Assembly (NCBI RefSeq): GCF_002632725.1
Contig: NZ_NJAI01000003.1
Coordinates: forward strand, 124,001 to 188,000
DNA from: Xenorhabdus hominickii
GTDB lineage: Bacteria; Pseudomonadota; Gammaproteobacteria; Enterobacterales; Enterobacteriaceae
Reading direction: 5' to 3'
DNA length: 64,000 nt
Below are positions 19,191-28,694 of the stretch, piece after piece. Made by a program: the position numbers and the translations under genes. Below the pieces are notes generated by a model, which searched no databases, was not told the DNA's origin, and saw only the letters and a list, made by a program, of their open reading frames with translations. Numbering within the stretch: the first letter of the stretch is position 1; each line of letters begins with the position of its first letter.

Positions 19191-20784
19191 AACCCAGCAC
19201 CTCCATATTGGTACGGATAGCCTTATCCAACTTTTCTGCTTCATCCATCTGGCGATATAAAGTTTGAGTCAACTCCTGCATCTTGGTTTCAAAAGCAACG
19301 CCGTCATCTTCCACTTCCGCAGCGCCCACATAGCGCCCCGGCGTTAATACAAAATCGTTAGCCTTAATATCGTCAAGGGTAGCAACCTTACAGAAACCCG
19401 CCTGATCTTGGTACTCCTCAATACTAATTTCTTTAGCTGCAACACGGCGCTTAAGTTCGCTTTCGCTACTGCGCCACGCGTGGAAGGTATCGGCGATAGT
19501 GGCAATATCATCATGGGTGAGTTCTTTTTGGGTACGGCTGATCATAGTGCCGAGATTGCGCGCATCGATAAACAGTGTCTCGCCTTGACGATCACGGTAA
19601 CCATATTTAGCGCTAGTTTGCTTACTCTTGCTAATAAACCATAAACAAACCGGAATTTGTGTAGTGAAAAAAAGCTGGCCGGGTAAGGCAATCATGCACT
19701 CGATACGGTCATCTTCTATTAGCTTTTGGCGAATTTCCCCTTCACCACTGGTGTTGGAACTCATCGAACCGTTAGCCAATACAAAACCCGCGACGCCGTC
19801 TTCGCTCAACTTAGAAAGCATGTGCAAGATCCATGCGTAGTTGGCATTACCAGTAGGTGGAGTGCGGAAACCGGTAAAACGGGGGTCGTTAGTCAGTTCC
19901 GCTTCATTGCGCCAATCCTTCAAGTTAAAAGGAGGATTAGCCATGATGAAATCAGCTTTGAGATCAGGGTGCTGGTCAGCAAAAAACGTATCGGCTGGGC
20001 GTTCCCCTAAGTTGCCAGTGAGACCTCTTACTGCTAAGTTCATTTTAGCCAGTTTGTAAGTGGTGCTGGTGAGTTCTTGCCCATAGATAGCAATATCTTT
20101 GCTTTTTCCTTGATGGCTATCAACAAATTTAAGTGACTGTACAAACATACCGCCTGAGCCACAGCAAGGGTCATAAATCTTGCCCTGATAAGGTTCGAGC
20201 ATTTCGGCTAGCAGTGTTACCACCGATTTAGGGGTATAGAATTCGCCGCCCCCCTTACCTTCACTGGCAGCAAATCTTCCTAAAAAATATTCGTAGACTC
20301 GACCGACCAGATCTTCTTCCGCCAGACCGCACTCGCTTGCAAGGGTATCAATATTCTCAATGCTATCGATGAGGGAAGCGAGCCTTTTCACCTCTAATCC
20401 CTGACGGGAGAAATAGTTATCAGGTAAAGCCCCCGTCAGCGATGCGTTGCTCTTCTCTATAGTAGACAGGGCTGTGTCGATAATTACCGCGATATCATCT
20501 TGCTTCGCACGGGCTTTGACGTAAGACCAACGAGACTCTTGAGGCAAAAAGAAAACGTTATCCTGCTGATAGAAAACATCCATATCAACAAAGGCTTCCT
20601 GACCGTTAGCAATTAATTGGTTACGTTTGGCTTCGAACTTATCACTGATAAATTTCAGGAAGACCAAACTCAACACTACATGCTTATATTCGGAGGATTC
20701 TATGCTACCACGCAGTTGATTAGCGGTATCCCAGAGGGTCTCTTCGAAGCCTTTGTTGGTTTTTTTAGCTGGTGATTTAGCCAT
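19180..20784 (-). CDS. hsdM: Type I restriction enzyme, M subunit (adenine methylase)
   Basis: A 534-residue HsdM. The N-terminal helical domain (ETLWDTANQLRGSIESSEYKHVVLSLVFLKFISDKF) is followed by the N6-adenine methylase core: GGGEFYTPKSVVTLLAEM, the SAM-binding motif IYDPCCGSGGMFVQS, and the catalytic NPPF motif in DFIMANPPFNLKDW. Length and motifs are normal. It is the first gene of the hsdMSR operon and overlaps hsdS. It methylates the ICE and host at the HsdS-determined site. Confidence 0.96.
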   Translation of the reverse strand: MAKSPAKKTNKGFEETLWDTANQLRGSIESSEYKHVVLSLVFLKFISDKFEAKRNQLIANGQEAFVDMDVFYQQDNVFFLPQESRWSYVKARAKQDDIAVIIDTALSTIEKSNASLTGALPDNYFSRQGLEVKRLASLIDSIENIDTLASECGLAEEDLVGRVYEYFLGRFAASEGKGGGEFYTPKSVVTLLAEMLEPYQGKIYDPCCGSGGMFVQSLKFVDSHQGKSKDIAIYGQELTSTTYKLAKMNLAVRGLTGNLGERPADTFFADQHPDLKADFIMANPPFNLKDWRNEAELTNDPRFTGFRTPPTGNANYAWILHMLSKLSEDGVAGFVLANGSMSSNTSGEGEIRQKLIEDDRIECMIALPGQLFFTTQIPVCLWFISKSKQTSAKYGYRDRQGETLFIDARNLGTMISRTQKELTHDDIATIADTFHAWRSSESELKRRVAAKEISIEEYQDQAGFCKVATLDDIKANDFVLTPGRYVGAAEVEDDGVAFETKMQELTQTLYRQMDEAEKLDKAIRTNMEVLGYGE

Positions 20785-21501
20785 GTAAATAGGTTCTCTT
20801 TTTTTACGAAAAATAATCGGAGTTCTGCATATTGAGGACTAAGCTCTGGCAAAGAAGAAATGCCATCACTAGTTAATCCCTCTTCTGTCGTCCGATAATA
20901 TATATAAAATGATCTTGGATGAGATTATCTCATAAAATCAGTCTGACTTAATTGCACCAGGCCAAAATGGATGTAATTTTGGTATCCCCACAGATGGGCT
21001 AGGCAATCGACCGCTCACAACCTGCGTCTTCATAACTAGGAAAATTGACCGAGTTTGCACAACAAATAGTGGTTAAACAGCTTGTAGCAGTATTGGAGTC
21101 CTATGTTGTAACTGATCGGCGCCAAAAATTAGATACAACCGTCACTAAGTCATGTCGGTATGATTGTAAATATCCCGCATAATCATGCCATCCACTGTCA
21201 GCCCTGTGCCAATAGCAGATGCTCATAGAGTTGGGGAGCTTCAACCATGGCAAAGTCAGCCCATAATAATTCTGAGTTATCAATTAAACCTGTGGCAATT
21301 CAATTTTCAAGCTCAGCAATGAAGCCAACATGCCTAAACATAAAACGCCCTGTTGATGTTGGCACTGTTGCAAATTTTTGCTGGAGATGGTTTCCCTACT
21401 ACATTTTGTTATTTCTATTACTAGAAACGCAATATGTTGTGGCAATAGAGTTCCATTTTTATAGAAATCAAATTTTGCAGTAGTGCCCATTTAATTTGGT
21501 T
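20785..21501. other. 717-bp gap upstream of hsdM
   Basis: No gene can be supported. Short reading frames here have no family resemblance. The right part contains GGCACTGTTGCAAA at 21361 and a related inverted end at 21487 (see separate entry). The first 100 bp upstream of hsdM are AT-rich and probably contain its promoter. Confidence 0.45.
21361..21487. mobile_element. Possible short relic with IS6/IS26-like ends
   Basis: The left end GGCACTGTTGCAAATTTTT matches the IS26-type terminal sequence GGCACTGTTGCAAA exactly over 14 bases. The right end reads TTTTGCAGTAGTGCC, the inverted form with a few mismatches. The 127 bp between them do not encode a transposase and no 8-bp target duplication is seen. 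It may be a MITE-like deletion product or chance plus one real end. Confidence 0.4.
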
Positions 21502-22227
21502 TTAAGCTTCTTGCTTAGTGGACGCAAGAACAATTTCTCTGATACAGATATTTTGAGGTTGGCTGTAGGCATAATTTATAGCCTTAGCTACATCTTCTGC
21601 GGTTAGAACCTCACCACCCATACTTTTTTTCCAGTCTTGATATTCTTCTTTTATTTTTTTATCGGATGTGTGGCTTAATAGCTCAGTTTCGACTGCACCC
21701 GGAGCAATTATTGTGACTCTTATATTGTACTTTGAAAGTTCTTCTCTTAAATTCTCACTCATTCCATGTACAGCAAATTTTGTACCAACATAAACGGTAT
21801 GGTTAGGAAAAGTTTTACGTCCGGCTACTGAGCTGATATTTATTATGGTTCCGTTTTTTCTGTTTATCATCCCTTTCGTTACAGCACTAATACCATTCAT
21901 CATTCCTTTCACATTAACATTTAACATTTGTTCCCATTCGTTAGAATCTTGTAATTCCATGCTTCCTAACAGCATGACTCCTGCATTGTTAATTAGAGCA
22001 TCAACGGGACCAAACTTTTGTTCTGCTTGTTCTATTGCTTTGGAAAATGATTTTTTATCTGTAACGTCAACTGCCATACATAATGTATTTGGCAAATTTA
22101 GACTTTCCATTCGTTCTATTCGTCGAGCGATTAAAAGTAGTGGATAGCCATATGAGGAAAGCAATTTTGCTGTTGCCTGACCGATTCCTGAACTAGCTCC
22201 AGTTATTACGACTAGTGGCTTTTTCAT
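21502..22227 (-). CDS. SDR-family oxidoreductase
   Basis: A complete 241-residue classical short-chain dehydrogenase/reductase. The cofactor motif is VVITGASSGIGQATAKLL (TGxxxGxG), followed by NNAG (DALINNAGVMLLG), catalytic Ser in IINISSVAGRKTF and YVGTKFAVHG with the YxxxK pair. The R-R residues after the second strand (LLIARRIERM) suggest NADP(H). It is a single gene transcribed away from hsdM and towards it, between two AT-rich gaps. The substrate is unknown; relatives are often annotated YdfG-like or general ketoreductases. Confidence 0.88.
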   Translation of the reverse strand: MKKPLVVITGASSGIGQATAKLLSSYGYPLLLIARRIERMESLNLPNTLCMAVDVTDKKSFSKAIEQAEQKFGPVDALINNAGVMLLGSMELQDSNEWEQMLNVNVKGMMNGISAVTKGMINRKNGTIINISSVAGRKTFPNHTVYVGTKFAVHGMSENLREELSKYNIRVTIIAPGAVETELLSHTSDKKIKEEYQDWKKSMGGEVLTAEDVAKAINYAYSQPQNICIREIVLASTKQEA

Positions 22228-22590
22228 TGATATATCCTCATTAAGTAAATTTATATCAAAATGATAATTCTTACTTTAAAACTAAAGTTTTTGATGAGAA
22301 ATAGTTTATTTTTTTCACTGAGATAAAAAAATTATAGATAAGGATCAGTTTTTGGTCTTTATTAAAGTGTCCGAAAATCCTTGACTGCTACACTAGCTCG
22401 CTGGATCAGAACGGAAAATTTTTTTAGCGTGCTTGATGTAAAATTACACAATTCATTTTGAAAATTTCTAAGCCGAAAGGTTGTTAGCCTTTAAGAGGGG
22501 GGCGCGATAAGTTTGCTATCATTCCGTTTTTCCTGAAGTCACTCATCGCGAATTTTGCTGATGTGTTTGAGATTGGTTGTTTAGATTCTG
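22228..22590. other. 363-bp gap between SDR and LysR genes
   Basis: AT-rich on the left. No gene, tRNA or clear repeat is seen. It should contain the SDR promoter (right of 22227) and the end of the minus-strand lysR transcript. Confidence 0.4.
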
Positions 22591-23505
22591 TTATTGTTTG
22601 CTGTTGGGCTTTTCGATCCGGCTTTGTAAGAAATCGATAAATGTCCGGACGTTTTCGGAGACATGGCGGGTATTGGGATAGAGCGCGTAGATGCCTTGCC
22701 TGGGAAAGTGGTGATCAGGCAGTAATGGGGTTAAACATCCGTTGGCAATATCTTCTTGCACCAACCAAGCGGGCAGTAATGCCACGCCTGCGCCACTGCG
22801 GGCAAATGCCCGCAGTGAAGTCGCGCTGTCAGCCATAATCATGGGAGGAGCATCTGCCCTGAACAGTACATTGTCGCCTGCAGGCGTCAAAACCTGCCAG
22901 CTTAATGGTGTGGCAAGACGGCTATGTGCGATCCAGCGCGCACTTTGCAGTTGTTTCAGGTCAGTGATGGTATTGTCATGATGCGTCGTTAAATATTCTT
23001 TTGAAGCGACAGGTAGAATATCGAACCAATCGATTAGCTTCGCATGATGAGTAGAATCTGCCAGTTGGCCAAGACGTATTGCTACATCAAAACGTCCAGA
23101 GATCAAATCATCATTTTTTGATGACGATACGTGCTGGATGCGTAGTTGTGGATGCAGGGCGGCAAATGCCGAGATCACGGGAACCACAACTCTGGCCCCA
23201 TATTCCTGCGTGGTGGTGATACGCAGCATGCCTCTCAGGCCGGCATGATCGCTGCGGACATCGCCTAGGATTTTTTCCATATCCTGCAACAGCTGCAAAC
23301 AGTGCAGATAAAAACGTTCGCCGGCATCGGTGATGGCTACCTGCCGGGTACTGCGACTGAGCACGGAAATGCCTAATTCCTCCTCAAGCTGCTTAATGTT
23401 AAAACTCACTACTGCTTTGGTCAGCCCCAGCGTATGCGCCGCGCCGGTAAAACTGCCGGCTTCCACTACCGCCACAAATATCTCCAGACGTTGCATATTC
23501 AGCAT
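22591..23505 (-). CDS. LysR-family transcriptional regulator
   Basis: A 304-residue LysR regulator. The winged HTH is at the N-terminus (LEIFVAVVEAGSFTGAAHTLGLTKAVVSFNIKQLEEELGI and LLSRSTRQVAITDAGERF pattern), followed by a substrate-binding domain (LRGMLRITTTQEYGARVVVPVISAF, GVALLPAWLVQEDIANG). It is divergently transcribed from the MFS gene with about 125 bp between starts, the classic arrangement for a regulator and its target. The inducer is unknown. Confidence 0.92.
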   Translation of the reverse strand: MLNMQRLEIFVAVVEAGSFTGAAHTLGLTKAVVSFNIKQLEEELGISVLSRSTRQVAITDAGERFYLHCLQLLQDMEKILGDVRSDHAGLRGMLRITTTQEYGARVVVPVISAFAALHPQLRIQHVSSSKNDDLISGRFDVAIRLGQLADSTHHAKLIDWFDILPVASKEYLTTHHDNTITDLKQLQSARWIAHSRLATPLSWQVLTPAGDNVLFRADAPPMIMADSATSLRAFARSGAGVALLPAWLVQEDIANGCLTPLLPDHHFPRQGIYALYPNTRHVSENVRTFIDFLQSRIEKPNSKQ

Positions 23506-23630
23506 GGATCTTCCTTATGAACTTGGATTATTGTCAAAATAATTTAGACAGTGTAACTGCAAAACGTCGATTTATCTTTTTTTTTCTAACTGTATACTGC
23601 GCCCATTATGTTGTTTTTCATGAGAAATAT

Positions 23631-25010
23631 ATGAATTATCGGGTGCGTGTCGCCAGCGTCTATCTGCTGGGTTTTTTCATCGATCTGGTCAACATGTTTA
23701 TCGCCAACGTCGCCTATCCCGATATTGGCCGGCAGCTTAATGCGCCGGTTAGTCAGCTGGCGTGGGTGAGTAATGGCTATATTCTGGGATTAACGTTGGT
23801 TATTCCCCTAAGTAGTTGGCTGGCAAAACGAGTGGGCTCAAAGCGCCTGTTTATCCTCTCATTGATTATTTTCATCATCGGCACCGGCTGTACAGCCGGC
23901 GCCTCCCATATTGAGCAACTCATTGCCTGGCGCGTGGTACAGGGACTGGGCGGGGGACTGCTGATCCCTGTTGGTCAGGCAATGACTTATGCCCTTTATC
24001 GCAGTCATGAGCGGGCAAAACTCTCTTCGGTCGTTATGCTGGTCGCCTTAATGGCGCCGGCGCTCTCTCCGGCCATCGGCGGCGTGCTCGTGGACAACGT
24101 CAGCTGGCGCTGGGTATTTTTAGCCAGTTTGCCCTTGGCATTCGTCGCATTGATTCTTGCCGTTTGTTGGCTGAAGAGTGATGTGCGTGCCACCAGTGCC
24201 GAACGGCTGGATTTCAGCGATCTTATCTCGGGCTGTCTGGCGCTGACTCTGATTCTGCTAGGCCTGACTTACATGGGCGAATCCGATCGCCTGAGCTTGG
24301 GGGCGGCGTTACTGGGCTCTGGTATTGCGCTGATGTGCTGGTATGTACGCACTTCGTTACGTAAAACGCAACCGTTGCTCAACCTGCGTCTAATCCAGAA
24401 GCCGATGCTGCAAACCGCGATGCTGATCTATCAGCTTATTCCGGGCATTTTTACCGGCGTCAGCCTGATTACGATGCTGTATTTGTAGGATCAGCTTGGG
24501 ATGCATGCCACCCTGGTGGGCGCGATGATGTTTCCCTGGGCGATAGCCTCATTTGCCGCTATCTCTCTCACTGGCAAAAAGTTTAATAAGGTCGGGCCGC
24601 GTCCGTTGTTCATCATTGGTTGCCTGGTGCAGGGGATCGGTATTGGATTATTACCTCTGGTTGGCAGTGCCGATGACGTGATTTTGGCGGCTGTCGCTTA
24701 TGCATTGATGGGATTCGGGGGCAGCCTGTGCAGCAGCACCGCGCAGAGTTTGGCGTTTATTCAGATACACGATGCTGAATTGGCGGATGCCAGCGCCCTG
24801 TGGAACATTAACCGTCAGCTCAGTTTCTGTTTGGGCGTGACGTTAATCAGTTTATTACTGAACGTGTTACTCAACATATCAGGTATTCAGCAAACCCAGG
24901 CTTATCATCTGTGCTTTGCACTGGCGGCCATCAGTGCTGTCATTCCCGTCTTACTCTGCCTACGGATAGCTAATAGCAGAGTTATTCTTACGTTTAATCA
25001 GGAGAAATGA
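23631..25010 (+). pseudogene. MFS drug-efflux type transporter (DHA2-like) with one in-frame TAG
   Basis: The frame starts at ATG 23631 and encodes a multi-pass transporter with MFS signatures: FIDLVNMFIANVAYPDIGRQL in TM1, WLAKRVGSKRLFILS in loop 2-3, GLGGGLLIPVGQAMTY, and PALSPAIGGVLVDNVSWRWVF (motif C). TAG at 24486-24488 follows LITMLYL, and the same frame continues with DQLGMHATLVGAMMFPWA to TGA at 25010. Read through, the protein would be 459 residues, normal for the family. CAG to TAG (YLQDQLG) is the simplest explanation. It lies divergent from the LysR gene and upstream of a small NTF2-like protein. Confidence 0.82.
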
Positions 25011-25420
25011 TGAATCGCTACTTTCAGGAAGTCTTAGATGCTCACGTACTGATCCGCCGTTGGCTCGGCGATGCCAGCAGTCCCGCCGAGGTGTGTGAAG
25101 ATTTGTTGGCACGTTTCAGCCCAGCCTATTCCATGGTGACTCCAGGTGGAGGCCAGCTTGATTACACGTCGCTAACTTCGTTTTTCCGTACGCAATGCGG
25201 CGCAAAATCGGGGCTGGAGATTGAAATCGACAATATGCAATTGATTGCAGAGAGTGCTATAGGGGCTACCGTGACTTATCAGGAACGGCAACAGCTGCCA
25301 GGCCAGAACGCAACGCTGCGCTTTTCGACCGTGGTGTTCGAGTTGGAGGCGGATAATCAGGTGATATGGCGTCATCTGCATGAGACAGCTCTTCCTTTAT
25401 CAGCATTCTCATTGGATTAA
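25007..25420 (+). CDS. NTF2/SnoaL-like protein, DUF4440 type
   Basis: A 137-residue single-domain protein with the pattern of the NTF2-like/DUF4440 fold: N-terminal helix (NRYFQEVLDAHVLIRRWL), FSPAYSMVTPGGGQLDYTSLTSFF, then beta strands (AIGATVTYQERQQLPG, TLRFSTVVFEL, VIWRHLHETALP). It starts at ATG 25010 or 25007, overlapping the end of the transporter gene, so the two are co-transcribed. Proteins of this kind accompany LysR-MFS pairs in other enterobacteria; the function is not known. Confidence 0.75.
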   Translation: MMNRYFQEVLDAHVLIRRWLGDASSPAEVCEDLLARFSPAYSMVTPGGGQLDYTSLTSFFRTQCGAKSGLEIEIDNMQLIAESAIGATVTYQERQQLPGQNATLRFSTVVFELEADNQVIWRHLHETALPLSAFSLD

Positions 25421-25690
25421 TTTCCTTAAATCGGCTGGATGTTAGGGTATGGGCATTCAGCCGTGTTACGAAATACAACTCATGTTTTTTGTGCAAAACG
25501 TAGGATTAAATCGCATCAATATTAGCAAGTGTTTTCACATGTCATATTACCGTAAATTTAAAGCCTTCTATGTGGAGTTCTCTGGAAGTATCACAATCAT
25601 AATTTCCCAGCTTGCTCAGTTATACTCGTTCCACCAGTATTGCACCTTCCGGTTTAGTGTCACTATGTAGTTATCTGACAAATTCAGGCT

Positions 25691-25751
25691 AAAAATAGGT
25701 TCCCGATATAATTCAGCTAGCGACACCAACACACAATGGGGCAGAAACATG
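25691..25751. repeat. 61-bp dispersed repeat, copy A
   Basis: It is identical at 54 of 61 positions to 30815-30875, without gaps. Shared blocks include CCGATATAATTCAG and CAACACACAATGGGGCAGAA. It has no known identity. Confidence 0.75.
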
Positions 25752-25969
25752 CTGGCGATGATCATGCCCCGATATGTCCTTGGGCATAAATGAGTTAACC
25801 CAAAGGTAGGTAACGATCTGACGATGATGAGAAAATATATGGCTAACTGCCAGGTCAAGTTCGAGTGACGACTAATACACTTCAATATTGCCTACTATGT
25901 CTCATTTTTAAATATTCCCTTTGATAGTTATGGATTTCATTAATATGATTAATACTTGATGTGTTGAGG

Positions 25970-26215
25970 GATAACTACGCCATTAACTGGACTTAGTCCG
26001 AGGAAAGAGAAATCTTTCTACCCTTTTACCCCCACATGCCTAGCTTCTCTATATTAGTGACAGCATGAACATGGGTGGGTACTCGAACCTTTTGGGCGAC
26101 CAAAGGTTCGTCGAGACGGGGGCTTTGTGCTGATCAATCCCTTCCTTTGTGAGGCGAACTTGTAACTTCTTAATCTCATCTGCGGATGAGGTGGGTTTCA
26201 AGGCACATAGGAGAT
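25970..26215 (+). ncRNA. Candidate retron msr-msd RNA region
   Basis: Retrons carry a structured RNA next to the reverse transcriptase gene. In this non-coding stretch upstream of the HTH and RT genes there is a 9-bp perfect hairpin CGAACCTTT/AAAGGTTCG (about 26084-26110) and a second one CTCATC/GATGAG (about 26174-26189), embedded in a region without a good reading frame. The limits, strand and branching G cannot be fixed by eye. Assignment is by position and hairpin density only. Confidence 0.4.
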
Positions 26216-26219
26216 ATTT

Positions 26220-26381
26220 ATGAAAAAACATAACGCACATCAAGATCAGCAAGTAAACCAAAAGACACGCCCGAAGAAGTGGGAAACCGTTTTTTCAATC
26301 ATTAAGTTCATACTCGTATGGATTTATAGAATCTGGCTCTTACTACGTATGTTAGAAGGAACAGAAAGGGGTGACGAGTAA
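26220..26381 (+). CDS. Small membrane peptide (53 aa), possible retron-linked toxin
   Basis: A short frame with a strong ribosome site (AGGAGATATTT before ATG 26220). The 53-residue product has a basic N-terminus (KKHNAHQDQQ, then KTRPKKW), one hydrophobic segment (TVFSIIKFILVWIYRIWLLL, about residues 23-42) and a charged tail (EGTERGDE). It ends 11 bp inside the possible GTG start of the HTH gene, suggesting translational coupling. Single-span basic peptides of this kind are common toxins of defence and toxin-antitoxin units. I know no family match; the coupling to the retron is seen, the toxic role is inferred. Confidence 0.6.
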   Translation: MKKHNAHQDQQVNQKTRPKKWETVFSIIKFILVWIYRIWLLLRMLEGTERGDE

Positions 26382-26730
26382 GTTTACTCCCCCTTGTTTC
26401 GAACCTACTATGGACTACCTAATGATCCACAAAGCTTTAAAATTAATTCGACAATATCATGAACTAACGGTTAGCGATTTAGCTAACGAGTTTGGTTTGA
26501 CGCCGTTGTATTTAAAAGAACTTGAATCAGGTAATAGGCCTATCGAGAGCGAATTACTTGAGATGTATTCATCAAAGTTTGATATCCCCGTAACTTCTCT
26601 TGTAATGTTTTCTCAGAACATCCACAAGGAAGGGAAGTTAGCCAAAAAATTCAGACAATTAATGGTTGGTAAAGTTCTAGTAATTGCAGACTGGGCGATC
26701 AATAAGAATGACAAAAAAATCAAAGCTTAA
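26371..26730 (+). CDS. HTH (XRE-like) protein associated with the retron
   Basis: A 119-residue protein, or 106 residues if the ATG at 26410 is used. It has a Cro/XRE helix-turn-helix (LIRQYHELTVSDLANEFGLTPLYLKELESGNRP) and a C-terminal helical part (GKLAKKFRQLMVGKVLVIADWAI). Retrons with a dedicated HTH protein next to the RT are described as type VI. The GTG start at 26371 is favoured by an AAGGAAC site eight bases before it and by overlap with the small peptide gene. The stop lies 23 bp inside the RT gene. It may regulate, or be part of, the retron toxin-antitoxin unit. Confidence 0.75.
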   Translation: MTSKFTPPCFEPTMDYLMIHKALKLIRQYHELTVSDLANEFGLTPLYLKELESGNRPIESELLEMYSSKFDIPVTSLVMFSQNIHKEGKLAKKFRQLMVGKVLVIADWAINKNDKKIKA

Positions 26731-27660
26731 AATAGTTACCAGAAAAAAATCCTATACCTTACAAGATTCTCCTTTCTACAAACTTAAGTCAAAAAAGAAG
26801 TTAACAAATCTACTCAAAGTTGATATGGAAACTCTGCTTCGTATGATGAACGATACGGAAAACTACAACGAGTTTGAGGAAAAAGGTAAGAAGGGTAAGG
26901 TACGTAAAATACAGCATCCAGTAGGCGAATTAGATGTAGTTCACACACGGATCGCAAGTCTAATTTGCCGAATTGCTACACCGAGTTTTTTGCATTCTGG
27001 AAAGAAACAACACTCAAATGTAGGTAATGCTCGTATTCACTGTAACAGTTTTCCACTCATGACAACGGATGTTTGTTCTTTTTTTCCATATCGACAAAAA
27101 GAAGCATGGTTTTTTCGTTTTTCTACACAGTTATGGAATGTTCATCAGATGTCGCAGATATCTTAAGCCATATTTGCACAATTCACGGTCACCTTCCAAC
27201 AGGTAGTCGCATCAGTATGCCACTCGCTTACTGGGCTAACTGTAGAATGTTTAGCGAGCTCGAACAGTTAGCTATTAAGCACAATGTAACAATGACTTTG
27301 TATGTCGATGACCTTACTTTCTCGGGAAACCACGTAAACCCACTTTTCAAGTCCATAACTCGTCAGATTATTGAAAGGCATGGACACCAAATGCACCCGA
27401 CCAAAACAAAATTGTATCGCGGCAAAGAACCGAAGCTTGTAACAGGCATTGTGATAAAGGATGAAATAGTGTTCGTACGTAATGAGCAGCGAATGAAGCT
27501 AGTTTCAGACATTACATGTTGGAAATCTATAAAAGACATTCCTAATGCCATCAATATGCAGATTACACTCACATTACTAGGTAGATTGTATGCACTAAGT
27601 TCTATTGACCCTAAGTTCAAAGATAGAGCCAGAACTATTAAGGCCAACACTCAAAAATAA
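26708..27660 (+). pseudogene. Retron reverse transcriptase, frameshifted
   Basis: The first frame (ATG 26708) encodes the fingers region of an RT (VDMETLLRMMNDTENYNEF, KVRKIQHPVGELDVVHTRIASLI, TTDVCSFFP). At about 27085-27090 the reading moves to another frame, which encodes ISTKRSMVFSFFY, LPTGSRISMPLAYWAN, the catalytic YVDDLTFSG (YxDD) and the retron-typical LVTGIVI end. The normal RT motif FFPSIS would be restored if one copy of a CCAT CCAT tandem had been lost at 27086. No single protein can be made from the sequence as given, so the retron is probably dead unless the shift is a sequencing error or a programmed one. Confidence 0.85.
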
Positions 27661-27835
27661 TATTTGTATCTACCTATTATACTTAATTTTTTCTTGGTAG
27701 TTTAAGATTAAGAATAGGATAAGGCTTTACATATCCATTAGCTTTGGTATGAATAAGCACGAAAAGGGAGGATTGGTAAATCTTGGATCTAACTCGTAAT
27801 GGGTGGTGGCCCCCTATAATTCAGGGCCACATGGC

Positions 27836-28432
27836 TTAACAATCTGTTCCTTCTGAAAGTCGGAGGGCATCCTCCAATTCAACACCAAGATAACGGATAG
27901 TATTATCTACCTTTGCGTGCCCAAGTAATAGTTGAACTGCACGAATGTTCTTAGTTTTAGCGTATACAAGCGTTGCTTTCGTTCTCCTCATCGAGTGAGT
28001 GCCATAGAAATTTGGGTCTAACCCAAGATTTGATGCCCACGTTCTAACGAGATGCCTATAGTATGAGTAACTAATTGGTTGCTGCTTACATCTCAAACTT
28101 GGGAAAAGATAATTGCCAGCAGTCAAAGAAGCAGAGAGCATCCACTTAATTAAGCTATTCTGAGTCTTAGAGGTAATCTCAAATTGGACTTCAATATCAG
28201 TTTTCCTCTGAGCATGTCTAACCCTATCAAATACCATACCTTGTGACGAAACATCGCAAACTTTGAGAGTCAGCAAATCACTCGCTCGGAGTTTGCTATC
28301 GATTGCCAAATTGAGTAACGCCAGTTGCATCAGGTTATTTTCGATTTCGAGCCTTGTTCGGATACGCCAGATTTCTTCGAGTCTAAAAGGCTTTTTGATA
28401 CCACTACGTCGACTTTTGTTTGATACGACCAT
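27836..28432 (-). CDS. Small tyrosine recombinase (FimB/integrase-like)
   Basis: A 198-residue tyrosine recombinase without the N-terminal SAM-like domain. The catalytic set is visible: Arg in AIDSKLRASDLLTL, Lys in a beta hairpin region (RKTDIEVQFEIT), the HxxR box GTHSMRRTKATLVY, LLLGHAKVDNTIRYLGVE with His and the nucleophilic Tyr. Small enzymes of this size include FimB/FimE-type inverters and integron-like element integrases. It is transcribed towards the retron. No invertible segment with clear inverted repeats was found next to it by eye, so inversion or integration cannot be decided. Confidence 0.85.
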   Translation of the reverse strand: MVVSNKSRRSGIKKPFRLEEIWRIRTRLEIENNLMQLALLNLAIDSKLRASDLLTLKVCDVSSQGMVFDRVRHAQRKTDIEVQFEITSKTQNSLIKWMLSASLTAGNYLFPSLRCKQQPISYSYYRHLVRTWASNLGLDPNFYGTHSMRRTKATLVYAKTKNIRAVQLLLGHAKVDNTIRYLGVELEDALRLSEGTDC

Positions 28433-28694
28433 AATGATTTCCTTTTTGTATAATTAGTCATCATGATTGTAGTCTTTTGAAGATGGGTAGATATTTGTCA
28501 GTGCTTTTTATCTAACTTGTAAGACTTGGACTTATTGCTTCATTCAGCTCGTAAATTAACCGCATGGATATCCTCAATGGTTGAAAAAATGCTACCAAGG
28601 ACGTGATAGCATGAGATATTGAGTATGGAAAATATACTTCCACAATGAAACCAGGGTGAAGTTAAGGTTGTTATTTAAAAATCATCCTTGCTGC

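Larger units (their letters stand above)
25421..26219. other. 799-bp gap upstream of retron genes; likely holds the retron ncRNA
   Basis: No protein gene of normal size is visible. Positions 25691-25751 are a 61-bp repeat of 30815-30875 (54 of 61 identical). A transposon-end-like motif CTTGGGCATAAATGAGTTAAC lies at 25779-25799. From about 25970 the DNA is rich in potential stem-loops (next entry), which is where a retron msr-msd would be expected. Confidence 0.5.
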
